Shown: positions 40,802 to 52,350 of the stretch, one piece after another
Numbering within the stretch: position 1 is the first letter of the stretch
Layout: each line of letters opens with the position of its first letter
DNA from: Saprospiraceae bacterium
Lineage (GTDB): Bacteria; Bacteroidota; Bacteroidia; Chitinophagales; Saprospiraceae
Reading direction: 5' to 3'
Assembly (NCBI GenBank): GCA_016711125.1
Contig: JADJTQ010000002.1
Location: 1 to 64,000 of the forward strand
Length of the DNA stretch: 64,000 nucleotides
Program-made: the position numbers and the translations under genes
Notes under the pieces: model-generated
The model's database searches: none
What the model saw: only the letters and a program-made list of their open reading frames with translations
What the model was told of the DNA's origin: nothing

Positions 40802-41986
40802 ATGGATCTGAGAAGCTTTTTCTTGCGACATCTGGCTCAAACAAGCCCGGCACCCATGCTTAAGGAGATCGAGCATGCGAACGGCATATATCTATATCCA
40901 ATCGAGGGGGAACCCATCATGGATCTGATCTCCGGCATTGGGGTATCCGCATTAGGTCACTGTCATCATGCAGTAGTGGAAGCCGTGCAATCTCAGGCGG
41001 CGAAATACATGCATACCATGGTTTATGGCGAGTTTATCCTGGCTCCTCAGGTATTGCTGGCCAAAGCACTAGCTGAGGCACTACCATCTCCCCTGGATAC
41101 CGTCTACCTGGTCAATAGTGGGGCTGAAGCGGTCGAGGGAGCATTGAAATTGGCAAAAAAAGTCACTCGTCGTTATGAGATCGTCGCCTGTCGCAATGCC
41201 TATCACGGAAGTACCCACGGTGCAATGAGTCTCATGAGTAGCGAGATCTATACAAAACCTTTCCGACCTCTATTGCCCCAGATTCGATTTATTGATTTTA
41301 ATGAAGAGAGCCATTTAGACCAAATTTCAGAACATACTGCAGCAGTGATTCTCGAAACTATTCAGGCAGAGAGTGGTATTGATCAACCTAAAAACGACTA
41401 TTTAGGAAAAGTGGCCAGACGAGCCCGGGAAGTCGGAGCCTTGCTCATTCTGGATGAGATCCAATGCGCTTTTGGACGGACTGGCTCTCTGTTTGCCTTT
41501 TCCCAGTATGGCATTATTCCCGATATTCTTGTCCTTGCCAAGGGAATGGGAGGGGGCATGCCAATCGGAGCATTTGTGGCTTCACAAACGCACATGCATC
41601 AACTAGCCATAAATCCTTCATTGGGGCATATCACAACCTTTGGTGGCCATCCAGTCAACTGCGCTGCTGCATTGGCTACTCTTCAGGTGCTCCAAAACCA
41701 AGATCTGATCGGTCAGGTCTCTGAGAAGGCGGAATTATTTAGGAAGCTCCTACCCCATCCCCTGATCAAACAAATCCGACAGTCAGGGCTCTGGTTTGCC
41801 TTAGACTTAGGTGATGCAAATCTGCTTCAAAAGGTAGTCAACCTGGCAGTTGAAAAAGGAGTGCTCATTGATTGGTTTTTGTTTAATGACCATAGTATCC
41901 GGATCGCACCTCCTTTGATCATTGAGGAAGCAGAGATCAGGAAGGCTTGTGTTATTTTGCATTCAGTTTTTGACGAGTTCAAATGA
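40802..41986 (+). CDS. class III pyridoxal-phosphate aminotransferase
   Basis: The 394-residue enzyme carries the class III signature LLILDEIQCAFGRTG with Asp218, followed by the PLP-binding Lys247 in ILVLAKGMGGG. Other family marks are NSGAEAVEGALKLA and YHGSTHGAMS. Likely substrates are acetylornithine, ornithine or a related omega-amino compound; sequence alone does not decide. It is a cytosolic dimer in known relatives. No arginine or lysine biosynthesis genes are adjacent, so a salvage or specialised role is possible. Confidence 0.85.
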   Translation: MDLRSFFLRHLAQTSPAPMLKEIEHANGIYLYPIEGEPIMDLISGIGVSALGHCHHAVVEAVQSQAAKYMHTMVYGEFILAPQVLLAKALAEALPSPLDTVYLVNSGAEAVEGALKLAKKVTRRYEIVACRNAYHGSTHGAMSLMSSEIYTKPFRPLLPQIRFIDFNEESHLDQISEHTAAVILETIQAESGIDQPKNDYLGKVARRAREVGALLILDEIQCAFGRTGSLFAFSQYGIIPDILVLAKGMGGGMPIGAFVASQTHMHQLAINPSLGHITTFGGHPVNCAAALATLQVLQNQDLIGQVSEKAELFRKLLPHPLIKQIRQSGLWFALDLGDANLLQKVVNLAVEKGVLIDWFLFNDHSIRIAPPLIIEEAEIRKACVILHSVFDEFK

Positions 41987-42271
41987 AGGGGTGCTAGGTC
42001 TCTCTAGCTGAGTCGATTTATTCCGGTGTCTCCACTAAAAGCCACAGATGCATAGGTCTAGCACCAGACCTGAGGTCTTATAATATAACTACGGGGTTGT
42101 ATGTGAAAAATCAAAAAAGCAGTCTGCTCATTCTATATAATCGAGAAATGAAATTCTTTGTCAAGCCGGCAGAATGCCCTTTTTAGAGTATTAAAATGCT
42201 TATTTTACCGGTATGGCACCAAATTCAATGGTTAGCTTTACTGATTAGTCATTCTACCAAATAATAGAGAA

Positions 42272-43926
42272 ATGGAATCAAGACCGTGGTTGAAGAACTA
42301 CCCAAACGGGATACCGGCAAACATTAATGCCGATCAATATGAAAACCTTCTTCAGTTTTTTGACGAGACCTTCAAAAAGTACAAAAAACAACCGGCTTTC
42401 ATTTGCATGGATAAAGCCCTTTCATTTGAGTCGATCGATAAAATGTCGACGAGATTTGCGGCCTATCTGCATTCCAGGGGACTCGAGCCAGGTGACAAAA
42501 TCGCCTTGATGATGCCCAACTTATTGCAATACCCGATCGCCTTGTTTGGCGCTTTGAGAGCTGGTCTGATTGTGGTCAATACAAACCCACTCTATACCCC
42601 GCGTGAGATGAAGCACCAGTTTACCGACTCTGGAGCCAAAGCCATACTAATTGCCGAAAATTTTGCAGCAAACCTGGAGAAGATTTTACCAGAAACGAGC
42701 ATAAAGATTGTCATAACCACCAGTATTGGCGAGTTGTTAGGATTTTTTAAAGGTTGGATCGTCAATTTTGTGGTACGAAGGATTAAAAAAATGGTGCCTA
42801 AATACGAGATCCCGAATGCAGTTAGTTTTTCTGATGCTATAAAACAAGGGGCAAAATTTCAGATTAAACCATTTGAAAGCTGTGCGGACGATACCATTAT
42901 CCTGCAATACACAGGAGGTACAACGGGCCTTTCAAAGGGGGCGATGTTGACCAATCGAAATCTGATTGCCAATATGCTTCAGGTAAGAGCTATTATGAGT
43001 CCATACCTCAAAGAGTCTGAAGAGACAATTCTTTGTCCGCTTCCTCTATATCATATTTATGCATTTACGGTCAATTGCCTGACCCTGATGAGCATCGGAG
43101 CCCGCAATGTACTTATAACCAATGCCCGTGACCTGGGATCTTTAATTGTCGCGTTTAAAAAATACCCAATCAATCTCATGACCGGCGTCAATACGTTATT
43201 TAACGCGTTGCTCAATCACAAGGATTTTGCAAGTCTGGATTTCAGCCATTTAAAGATCACCAGTGCAGGCGGCATGGCCTTGCAACAATCGGTCGCCCGC
43301 AAATGGCAGGAAGTGACGGGTTGCTCGATATCCGAAGGTTATGGTATGACCGAGACCAGCCCCGTTGCCAGTTCAAATCCGTTGGATGGAAAAGTAAAAC
43401 TGGGTACGATTGGCTTGCCGGTACCTTCAACCGATATGCGTATCGTCGATGAAATTGGAAATGCGTTAGGCATCGATGAGGTTGGTGAGATTCAAATCAA
43501 AGGGCCGCAGGTCATGAAGGGATATTACAACCAACCTGCTGAGACTAAAAAATGCTTAAACGATGGCTGGATGAGTACCGGTGATATCGGAACGATGGAT
43601 GTTGATGGTTACTTCAGAATCGTAGACCGCAAGAAAGATATGATACTGGTTTCCGGATTCAACGTCTACCCAAATGAAATCGAAGAAGTGATTGCATCGC
43701 ATCCGAAAGTGTTGGAGGTTGCTGCTATCGGAGTACCTGACGAACATTCAACAGAAGCGGTAAAAGTCTTTATTGTCAAAAAAGACAAATCATTAAGCCA
43801 GACAGAAATCATGGACTATTGCAAAGAAAATCTGACTAATTACAAACGACCCCGACACATCGAATTTCGTGATGAATTGCCAAAACCAATATTGGCAAAA
43901 TATTGAGAAGAGCGCTTAAAGAATAA
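42272..43926 (+). CDS. long-chain fatty-acid-CoA ligase, frame break at the C-terminus
   Basis: The AMP-binding enzyme has P-loop ILQYTGGTTGLSKGAML, a later motif GYGMTETSPVAS, and the hinge YFRIVDRKKDMILVSGFNVYP. This matches FadD-type ligases that activate fatty acids with ATP and CoA. The frame ends early at 43906 (PKPILAKY), where family members have KTNIGKILRRALKE. Adding one A to the A-run at 43882-43885 restores exactly that end and a stop at 43924-43926. It supports beta-oxidation or lipid recycling at the inner membrane. It is a single gene. Confidence 0.85.
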
Positions 43927-44367
43927 GGTGCCGGGAGTCGGAAGCCGGGAGTCGGGAGTCGGAAGCCCGGAAAACAAAGGGTTTAGTACCTGTAGAGGCC
44001 GATCTATTCCGCCGACTAGATTATAAACGTGCCAGAGGTCGGGAGTCGGAAGCCGGGAGCCGGATGTCGAGATGCCGGGAAAGCAAAGGGTTTAGTACCC
44101 TGTAGAGGCGGATCTATCCCGCCGACTTTGACTATAAAGGTGCGAGAGGTCGGAAGCCGGGAGTCGGGAGTCAGGAGTCCGAAGTCGGATGTCGGGTGCC
44201 GGATGTCGGCTGTCCGAAGTCGGGTGTCGGCTGTCCGAAGTCGGATGTCGGATGCTGGAGTTAAGTAGTCAAATAGTTAAGTAGGTGATTTGTTAAGTGG
44301 GAACAAAAAAAACTCCCCGATCTCCGTGCCCTCTGCGAAAGGATTAATGCTGGATGTCGGATGTCTC
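43927..44367. repeat. mosaic of short repeats and palindromes upstream of the DUF3857 pair
   Basis: The spacer holds many degenerate 8-10-mers (GGAGTCGGAAGCCGG type). Two copies of an element with GGTTTAGTACC and the palindrome GTAGAGGCGGATCTAT-CCGCCGAC are at about 43981-44019 and 44090-44129. One copy of CTCTGCGAAAGGATTAAT sits at about 44331-44348. An open frame from 44029 to 44268 is an artefact of the repeat. Related blocks occur on the other side of the DUF3857 pair (48336-48850). Confidence 0.6.
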
Positions 44368-46334
44368 TTATATTTTCTTTTGTTTTAGTACAACCTGCTC
44401 ATTAAATTTATCTATAATCTTCTGGAAATAGAATTTCAGTTTACTATAATCCGACTCGGGATAAACTGACTTTTTAAAAGATATAAGTCCATTAATTTCC
44501 AGCGATGAATCTTTAATTAAAGTCGAATATTGCACTTCGACAAGATCATTGCTAATTGTAAAGTCTTCGGGTACAAAAGACGTGGAATAACCATCAGGCA
44601 GGTCAATCTGACACTTGTATTTTTCCAGCTGCGGTGAAATAAAATCAATTGGGTAAGAGCGCGATTGTTGTGTAAACGGCATCTTACTAGTCGGGAAATG
44701 CAGGAGGGGAGTAATAATGAGTTGATCATCAATTTGGTCAATACCTGAAGTGCCCTTCACCGCGACTACATAAGGGCCCGAAGTAGTCTCATAATGAGAG
44801 GTTTTGACTACGGATACATTTTCAAATCCCTTCTCCAAAAATAACTCCTTAATTAAAGTAGTATCATCTTTAAATTTATCACGAAGATGATAAGCCTCCA
44901 ATTCGGTAGTGTGCATGACACAGCTCAACTCGGCTTTCGACGTCTGAGGATTAATTTTGAAGTTTAGCATAACGCTTTTTTCACTTGGCATATTCGTTTG
45001 CAGATCGGCCCAGAGAGCATCATTTTTTCGAATAATCAAACCTTTATCATTCAGGCACCAAATCGGTAGTCGATCAAACGGTACATTTCTGTCAGTTGCG
45101 TCCGCCAAAACGATTTTATCATCGATCGTTAAAATCATAGCGACGTAATTAAAAAGACTCTCAATGGGGTGTTCACTGCGTATCTTTCCATTATTCCTGG
45201 TACTCAGAATGATGGGTTCGGCATTAATTCCTACTTCTTGCAACAAGGCAATGGTAAATAGATTAATATCGGCAGCGGATCCACCATGATCGCGAATCAA
45301 TTCATTCGGATTTTTGCCGCGTATTTCCCGTAGCGGCTGTTCCATTTAAATGATCTCTTGGCAAAGTCAATAATCTCATGAGCCTTTCCAATCAAGCTTT
45401 CCTGCTTGAGGGTGATTTCGTTATCAAGCATTTTTTTTGCATATTTTCCCGATCGCTTAATATAGCCCCCAAATTCCGGGTAATTCAATAGTTCGTTACT
45501 TAACTCAGGCCAGGTTGTAATTACCCGTTGAATGCCGCCACCATAATGATTGATCTTGGACAGTTGAAAATCAATCTTCATAATATAATCATTGATCGAA
45601 GTGATATATGATTCGTCACGGAAGGCAGGCACATTGACCATCTCAAATTTATGATCAAGGTCAGCATATTCGGTCGTTCCAATACTCGACTTTTTGCCCG
45701 ATTTGGTGACATAATTATCAAACTTGGAGATGCCTTGTACAACAAATACATATTCATAAAATGGAACCATACCGACTTCATAGCTGCTATACACTGTGGG
45801 TATCCGATCCTGAAATTGCCAGTCAGGCAAATTAAAGTGAAACGGTGTTTCTACTTCATATGAAAATTCAATGATGGTGCCTGGTCTGACATTGGGAAAA
45901 GCAAATTTCTTATACTTGAAATTGTCATTAATAGTTTCATCAAAGCCGTTAGTTAAATTAATCGTTGATTTATTGATGCGACCATTATCCGGATAATAAC
46001 TGGTGCCTTCAAAAAATGTCACCTTCTCTGCACGGGTATCGTTATTATATAGAAGTATGGCTACTTCTCCATAATTATTTCCAGCTTCTTCCAGAACTTT
46101 GATTCTCTTTTTCCTATTGAAGTATATGATATGGTTGTCAGTTGAAATATAGAATTTAGTCACCCCAATATCAAAAAGAACTACTGCCTCCGCCAGAGAA
46201 TCCGGTTTGAATTTTTTTAAACTGATTTCGGCCTCTCCTACTTTTCCCAATTCTGTCGAAAACTGCTGTGCAACAATATTACTGCTGCAAAACCAACAGG
46301 TAATAATGACCGCTACTGTAAATTCGTTCTTCAT
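44368..46334 (-). CDS. DUF3857/transglutaminase-like protein with a lost catalytic Cys, one frame break
   Basis: The signal peptide is followed by an N-terminal DUF3857 domain (IIYFNRKKRIKVLEEAG, FPNVRPGTIIEFSYEVETPF). A transglutaminase-like domain comes next, and a beta-rich C-terminal half ends KLKFYFQKIIDKF. The break lies in a T5 run at 45311-45315; adding one T (plus-strand sense) rejoins YAAK-NPNELIRDHGGSAADINLF. Active transglutaminase folds have G-D-C in this block, but here the triplet is GSA, so the thiol is absent. Frames used are 46334-45297 and 45345-44368. The gene begins in the last bases of the 46331-48184 gene (4-bp overlap). Confidence 0.7.
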
Positions 46335-48184
46335 TTCTTCAAGATGATTTTAAGGTTATTCAAATGGTGGGAAAGTTGCGATGTAAACCGATAAAATTCG
46401 GGGTACTGGTCTAACCCATATTGACCTGCTAAAAGAAGATATTCCCGGATCAATATCACTGTATTATTTTCTACTCGATATTCACCATGGTAATGGCCAA
46501 AGGGACTATCTAATTTATAACTATCGGGAGCATCTATCTCCATTTGTTCAGGATCTTCAACCACGTACCGGATGGTATCAACGATATAAGTTGGATAATT
46601 AATGCGAATATCCGAATATCGGTCTTCCGGCCTTTCCCATTGAAAGGTAGTGATGGGAGGCACTGAAGCAACCCACATATTTCCCACCTTTCTTAGATGA
46701 TTTTGTAAGTTGGCTTTTGTTGTCAGTTCAACCATAGGTTGGTTACTGAAATCTTTAAAGGCAAAATCAATTACTGTCAGATTCTCGAAAGGAATTTGAC
46801 GAATAAGATATTTTTGCCAATTTTTGGCAGTTACCTCATTTCTCACCGACTGGATATACTCAAAGGATGATGCTCTGGCTAGATGGCTCATAATCACTCC
46901 TGATTCTTTGCTTTCCGTATTCAGACTGATCTCGAAATTATTTTCATTTTTTACGTCTTCCACACTAAGGGCAGGTATGCGGACGAGATGACTTTCCTGA
47001 TCCTTAATCAGAAGGCCCCATCTATTTTGGGTAGATACCCCCAAGTATCCGGCTGGTGCTATATCCGAAGTATTTTCCAACCAGATGGTATCCTTCCCAA
47101 CCGGCACGGCTAAAATAACATGATTAAATTGTTGAAAAGGAAGATCTGTTATTATTCTCCTCGGATTTTCACCTAAAAAAACCTTTACATAGTAAGATGG
47201 TATACCTATGTATTTTAGAGCTGCTTGCATATAGTTGGTCAGTGCTTTGCAGTCACCGTACTTATTCTCGCATACATAAGAGGCGGGATGAGGTTGCAAA
47301 CCACCTATTTCCATGCTGATACTAATGTACCTGGTATTCTGTTGCATGTATTGGTAGAGTTTGTTAATCTGATCCACTTTATCGGTAATTCCATCGAGCA
47401 ATTGGTCAATACGTCTTTTCTCTATTGCGGTCAGTTCATCTTTACCCTCGTTCATTTTCCATTGCCACTGACCGTACGATTGCCAACTTTCCTGATTTCC
47501 CTCAATACCATAAATAAAAAACCTCGGGATCACATGCACTGCAGGGATACTTTCGAGGAATGGAGGTGCTGAAGTTTGATGCCGATTTGTAATGACATCG
47601 TTCAGACTCCAAGTCTGAATGATTTCGGTTTCAGTACTATCTCTAAAGTACGTGAAAGTCGAATCAAACTGTTGTCTTACTATCATATTCCTGGGCCTGC
47701 TTAACGTCAATCTGGCAAATTGTACCGGCACTTCCAGATAATAAAAACGATACCAATTGCATAGTGATAAAAAATCATCTCTAGTATGCTGGTAAACGAG
47801 CCTCACCTGGTAAGGATACTCATGCCATTTGAGTTCAAATTCCTTGACCAAACCATCGTCATAGAAGGAGACTTTAGAAAATGCGCTCCGATCGATCATG
47901 TCACCCTTTTTCAGATTTCTCAAGATGACTCCATTTTTATCCAGGGTGAGAGCTTCTACAATTTTGAAGTCATTGCCTTTTTGGTAGTAGATCTGAAATT
48001 CGGCCAAGTGATCAGCCTGCGGACGATTAATCTGGAGAAGAATTTCTTCTTCAGTAATCAGGTTTCCTTTTTTAAAGTATTTGTTCGTGTGATAAGAAAG
48101 GATAATCGCCGGGTCCTGGCAGTATACTACACTCACCAAAATCAGAAAAAAAGCAGTAAAGACTCCATCAGTGATATGCATCAA
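46331..48184 (-). CDS. DUF3857 domain protein with an intact transglutaminase fold
   Basis: The 617-residue protein has a signal peptide (TAFFLILVSVVYCQ), a DUF3857 N-domain (residues about 25-220) and a transglutaminase-like domain with Cys312 (ENKYGDCKALTNYM), His355 (FNHVILAVP) and Asp374 (ENTSDIAP), a complete triad. A C-terminal DUF2569-like beta region follows. It is presumably exported to the periplasm or surface and could cross-link or cleave amide bonds. Bacteroidota often carry these genes in tandem, as here. The neighbouring gene at 44368-46334 looks like its non-catalytic paralogue. Confidence 0.8.
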   Translation of the reverse strand: MMHITDGVFTAFFLILVSVVYCQDPAIILSYHTNKYFKKGNLITEEEILLQINRPQADHLAEFQIYYQKGNDFKIVEALTLDKNGVILRNLKKGDMIDRSAFSKVSFYDDGLVKEFELKWHEYPYQVRLVYQHTRDDFLSLCNWYRFYYLEVPVQFARLTLSRPRNMIVRQQFDSTFTYFRDSTETEIIQTWSLNDVITNRHQTSAPPFLESIPAVHVIPRFFIYGIEGNQESWQSYGQWQWKMNEGKDELTAIEKRRIDQLLDGITDKVDQINKLYQYMQQNTRYISISMEIGGLQPHPASYVCENKYGDCKALTNYMQAALKYIGIPSYYVKVFLGENPRRIITDLPFQQFNHVILAVPVGKDTIWLENTSDIAPAGYLGVSTQNRWGLLIKDQESHLVRIPALSVEDVKNENNFEISLNTESKESGVIMSHLARASSFEYIQSVRNEVTAKNWQKYLIRQIPFENLTVIDFAFKDFSNQPMVELTTKANLQNHLRKVGNMWVASVPPITTFQWERPEDRYSDIRINYPTYIVDTIRYVVEDPEQMEIDAPDSYKLDSPFGHYHGEYRVENNTVILIREYLLLAGQYGLDQYPEFYRFTSQLSHHLNNLKIILKK

Positions 48185-48335
48185 TGGATAGTTACATTCT
48201 TGCTGTCAAAGTAATGTTAAATTATTTAATAAAGTTAACAGCGCAAAAGTTCCAATAAGGTCAGGTCGACAAATTAAATTAGTTGACTACAGATATATTT
48301 TCATGTGACAACTTCTTGATCAAGGAGAAAATGAT

Positions 48336-48850
48336 GCCGGATGCCGGATACCGGAAGTCGGGTGTCCGATGTTGGGTGTCCGAAGCGGGGAGTTAGGAGA
48401 ACAACGGCTAGTACCGTAGAGGCGATCTACTTCCGCCGAAATCAAAGAAAACTCTGCGAGCTCGGCGTCCCTCTGCGAGAGGATTAATGTTTTATGTCGG
48501 GTGCCCGGTGTCCGATGCCGGGCGTCAGGATATCAATGGTTTAATACCATGTAGAGGCGGATCTATTCCGCCAACTTGACATTAAGAAGTCCGATGTTCG
48601 AAGCCGGAAGTGGTTAGGTAGAAACAAAAATTCTAGCAAGCTCTAAGCCTCGGAAGTTGAGTAGTTAGGTCAGTGAATGGCTAAGTGGGACTAAAAAAAC
48701 TCTGCGCCCTCTGCGAGAGGAATTAACCCTGGAGTCCGAAGGAAAACGTCCGAAGCCGGAAGTTGGAAGTCAGTGGCTAAGTAGTTAAGTGGGCCAAAAA
48801 TCCTTTGCGAGCTCAGCTCCCTCTGCGAGAGGATTAATACCGTATGTCCG
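48336..48850. repeat. mosaic of short repeats and palindromes downstream of sialate-esterase gene
   Basis: The spacer repeats the components of 43927-44367. There are GCCGGAAGTCGG-type 10-mers, and GTAGAGGCGGATCTATTCCGCC palindromes at about 48414-48440 and 48552-48578, each preceded by a TAGTACC/TAATACC half-palindrome. Three CCCTCTGCGAGAGGATTAAT blocks occur near 48470-48489, 48706-48728 and 48816-48838. It contains no gene. Similar elements are dispersed in many environmental Bacteroidota genomes, as far as I recall. Confidence 0.6.
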
Positions 48851-48859
48851 AATTGCCGA

Positions 48860-50979
48860 TCACTCAACCACCATTTCATCAAACATCATCCATGCTCGCT
48901 CGCCAGCACCGGAATGCCACGGTGGACAAACACCCATATTGTCGGCCCGGATCCGGAGATAGCGAGTTTTTCTTGGGTTTTTGTAACTGAATTCGTACTG
49001 GTAAATCTCAACATTTTCCTCCCTGCCATGAAAGAGTGGCTTACGATAGATTTCTGCAAACCGTTCTCCATCATTACTCACCTCGAAAGTCACTTTATTG
49101 GGTAGAAATATCCGAGCATTTTGATCTTTCAGTGCTGTCATTTTCACAGTGCTGATCTCTGCCCTTTCGCCAAAATCGATGGTTATGTCCAGATTGGCCC
49201 CCAGGTAACCCTGCCACCGGCCATCATTGATATTCAGACTACCGAAAAGGCCATCAATCAAAGCTTGATCTCCTCCTGCCGATCGGGAGTTGTCATACCG
49301 TGTATCCAGTTCCATTGGTTTAAAAGTAGCCATGTTCATCTTTACTTCCTTGGTAGAGATGGCATCTGATGCCCTTCCCTCAAAAAAAGCCAGACTCTTT
49401 ATGGTGCATTCTTTTTCGATGTAAAAAGGATTGCGGTATATCAATCCGGTTAATCCGGGAGGATCACCATTGGTGGTATACTTAATCTGGTTTACATCGT
49501 CACCAGAGGTAAGAGTAACCAGATAAGCTTCTGCTTCCGGTTTGTATTCAATATACGTCTCAACCTGTTTGACAATAATTGGCCAGTCATCGCTGCGAAA
49601 AGATGTAGCCGGCAATCCATATTGACTGAATAAATTTGTTGGCGCGGTATTGCTAAATCCAAATCGCACTGCGATGGGGTTTAAAACGAAATCAGAAGTG
49701 ACCGAAACTTCTTCGCTCTTGATCACAGCACTGGCGGGGTAGAATATTTGATCCTCACCTGCCAACTCAAAACCCGATAAAGGACCATCTTTTGACAGGA
49801 GACCTTTCTCCGCATATTGAAAGTTGATAATCAGTTCTCCTCTTTCGATCCGGTGCGATTTATAAACCGGCCCGGAATAGACGATGTCTTTTTTCCATAG
49901 GTGCGGGCTAAAGCCCAATGCGCTAGTCTCTGACCGACATCGATCTTATTGCGAGGGTGGATATCGTAAATATTACCTATGTCACTAATGACTACCATGC
50001 CGGTATTGGGCACCGTCTTCATTGTCTGAAGTTGCGATTCTCTCACCAGGGCTCCCTGCATTGGAGTACCGTAATTGAATGGGGCAATCTGGACAAAATA
50101 AAACGGCATAGGAAAATCCCAGGCATTGCGCCAACTCTCGATCATTGCAGGAAACAACCGTCGATAGAGGATTGCGCTGGCGGTATTTGACTCGCCCTGA
50201 TACCAGATAGCTCCCGATACCTTAAAATTAGTGACCGGATGGATCATGGCATTGAAGAGTACTCCGGGTTCTCTTGGCCAATGATCGGACGTGCCGAGGG
50301 TGGCATCCCACTGAGCAAAATCCGGATCGGCATTAATTACTTCTTCGGGGGTCCACACTTCTGCTGCAGTACCACCCCATGCTGCCTGAATGAGGCCAAT
50401 GGGCACATCCAGGTTTTCATAGAGATTTTTACCAAAGAAATATCCAACTGCGCTAAAAACGCGCATCGTCTCGGGAGAGCAGATTGACCAACTGGCTTCA
50501 CAATCGTCTTGCCGGTATTTGGAAGTAGTACGCGGTATTTGAAAAAATCGAATTTTAGGGAAGTTGGCCTGTTGAATAGCAAGCTCGGCACCATCAATTC
50601 CTGAATTTGCCGACCATTCCATATTTGACTGCCCGGAACAAATCCAAACTTCGCCAATTAAAATATCATTTAACCGAATTGAATTAGAGCCCTTAAAATC
50701 GATCGTAAAGGGTCCACCTGCCTCGGGAGTTGGTATGACAATCTCCCATCGGGCATTACGATCCGCTTTAATATCATAAGTATGGTTATCCCAACTCGCT
50801 GTAATCTCTATTTGCTCAGATGCGTTTGCCCAACCCCATAGTTTAACAGCGCTGTTGCGTTGCAACACCATGTGATCCGATAAAACCGAAGGCAGTCTTA
50901 CGGTTGCCGAGGCAAAAGAGGTAAGTATAAATAATAGAAAACCCGTTACATATACCTGCCCGAACCGATCAATCCTCAT
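48860..50979 (-). CDS. sialate O-acetylesterase-like SGNH hydrolase with C-terminal sugar-binding domains, one frame break
   Basis: A signal peptide leads into a jelly-roll segment, then the SGNH site WICSGQSNMEWS, the GAIWYQGESN block and IYDIHPRNKIDVGQRLAHWALA. These mark 9-O-acetyl sialate esterases and acetyl xylan esterases (SASA family). Adding one T to the T6 run at 49889-49894 (plus strand) joins TYGKKDIVYSGPVYKSH. The second half has a chitobiase-type domain (QIKYTTNGDPPGL) and an F5/8 type C-like domain (YLGANLDITIDFGERAEISTV), which usually belong to exo-hexosaminidases. It abuts the upstream oxidoreductase gene with no gap. The role is deacetylation of glycans outside the cell. 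Confidence 0.75.
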
Positions 50980-52295
50980 CTATACCACACTTGTACTTCC
51001 TGGCACTGCTACTTCGTAGTTGCCATTGCCATCTGGTTTGGCCGGAGGCATGTCATTCCAACTAAAAGTATCAGGGACTAAAATCACATCTGAATTCAAG
51101 GCTTCATCCATCGTCATCATTTGACCGCTGTAGGTTACCATTCTTCCGAAGATGGAAGTCATCGTACTCATAGCACCATTATAGGTATCGTCATATTTGT
51201 ATTCCCCTTTATTGATGGCGGCAAAAAGTTCGTCGTGCTCTACCTGATAAGGATTGGGGTCATTGCTATCATCGTGGTGCATCAAGACTTTGCCACCATA
51301 CGACTTCAGAGTTCCAGCTCCAAAATCTGCCGTCCCTTTGGTGCCCATTAAGGTCTCATTAACCTGACTCCAGGTATTTTGATATGGCGGCATTGACTAT
51401 TCATGATCGAGCCATCGGCATAGTGAAATTCGACAAAGTGATGGTCAAAGATCTGGCCGTTGTCCTTACCTTTTCGTACTTCACGACCACCCATTCCTTG
51501 AGCTTTGACCGGATAGCCCTTTTTTGCCCAATTCATCACATCCATATTGTGAATGTGCTGCTCAACAATGTGGTCACCACAAAGCCAAGTGAAATAATAC
51601 CAGTTTCGCATTTGATATTCCATTTCGGTCTGTTGAGCTTCTCGCGGTCGCACCCAGACTCCGTCATTATTCCAATAGACCTGACCTGAAGTGATGTCCC
51701 CAATTTTACCCTTGTGGATCATGGCCATCATTTCTTTGTACTTCGCTTGGTAATGTCTTTGCAAACCCACGACCACATTCAGTTTCTTCTGCTTGGCAAT
51801 CTGGGCCGTTTTCAAAACGCTGCGTATGCCTGCTGCATCGGTGGCAACCGGTTTTTCCATAAAAATGTGCTTGTTCTGTGCTACCGCTTCAGCAAAATGC
51901 ATGGGTCTAAAAGCAGGTGGCGTAGTCAGGATAATGACATCGCACAAGGCGATTGCCTTCTTATAACCATCAAAACCCACAAACTGCCTATCCATTGGCA
52001 CATCTACACGCGAAGCATCTGCACCCATCTTAATGTTAGCAAGGCTTTCTTCCAGCCGATCTTTAAAGGCATCGGCCATGGCAACCAGTTTTACATTGGG
52101 TGCAGCCTTAAGTGCCTGGGTAGCTGCTCCGGTTCCGCGGCCACCACAGCCTATTACAGCAATCTTTATATCATCATTCACCAAACTATGGAATCCATGT
52201 CCGGAAGCTATAAGTGGAGAGGTCATCAATGCCCCTGCTGCGAGTGATGAGTGCTTCATAAAATCACGTCGCCTGAATAAGTTTTTATCTGCCAT
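50980..52295 (-). CDS. Tat-exported Gfo/Idh/MocA oxidoreductase, one frame break
   Basis: The start at 52295 (MADKNLFRRRDF) opens a twin-arginine signal, then IAVIGCGGRGTG, a Rossmann NAD(P) loop, and KHIFMEKPVATD, the catalytic-Lys block. A NWYYFTWLCGDHIVEQHIHNMDVMNW stretch carries the family His-rich C-domain motif. Adding one base near 51382 joins ...NSQCRHI-QNTWSQVNETLMG and recovers the rest, ending 50980. Tat export shows that it is folded with its cofactor before crossing the inner membrane. The substrate is likely a sugar or sugar acid, unknown. It directly precedes the sialate esterase and follows the FGE-fold gene by about 55 nt. Confidence 0.78.
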
Positions 52296-52350
52296 GATAG
52301 TATTTTTCTTAAGATCAGAAATAAATGAATTAGGTCGATTAAGGTACGAA

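Noticed and set aside
44029..44268. Open frame of 79 codons in the repeat mosaic
   Set aside because: It is made of repeated GSR/VRS-type codons read off GTCGG repeats, with no protein character.
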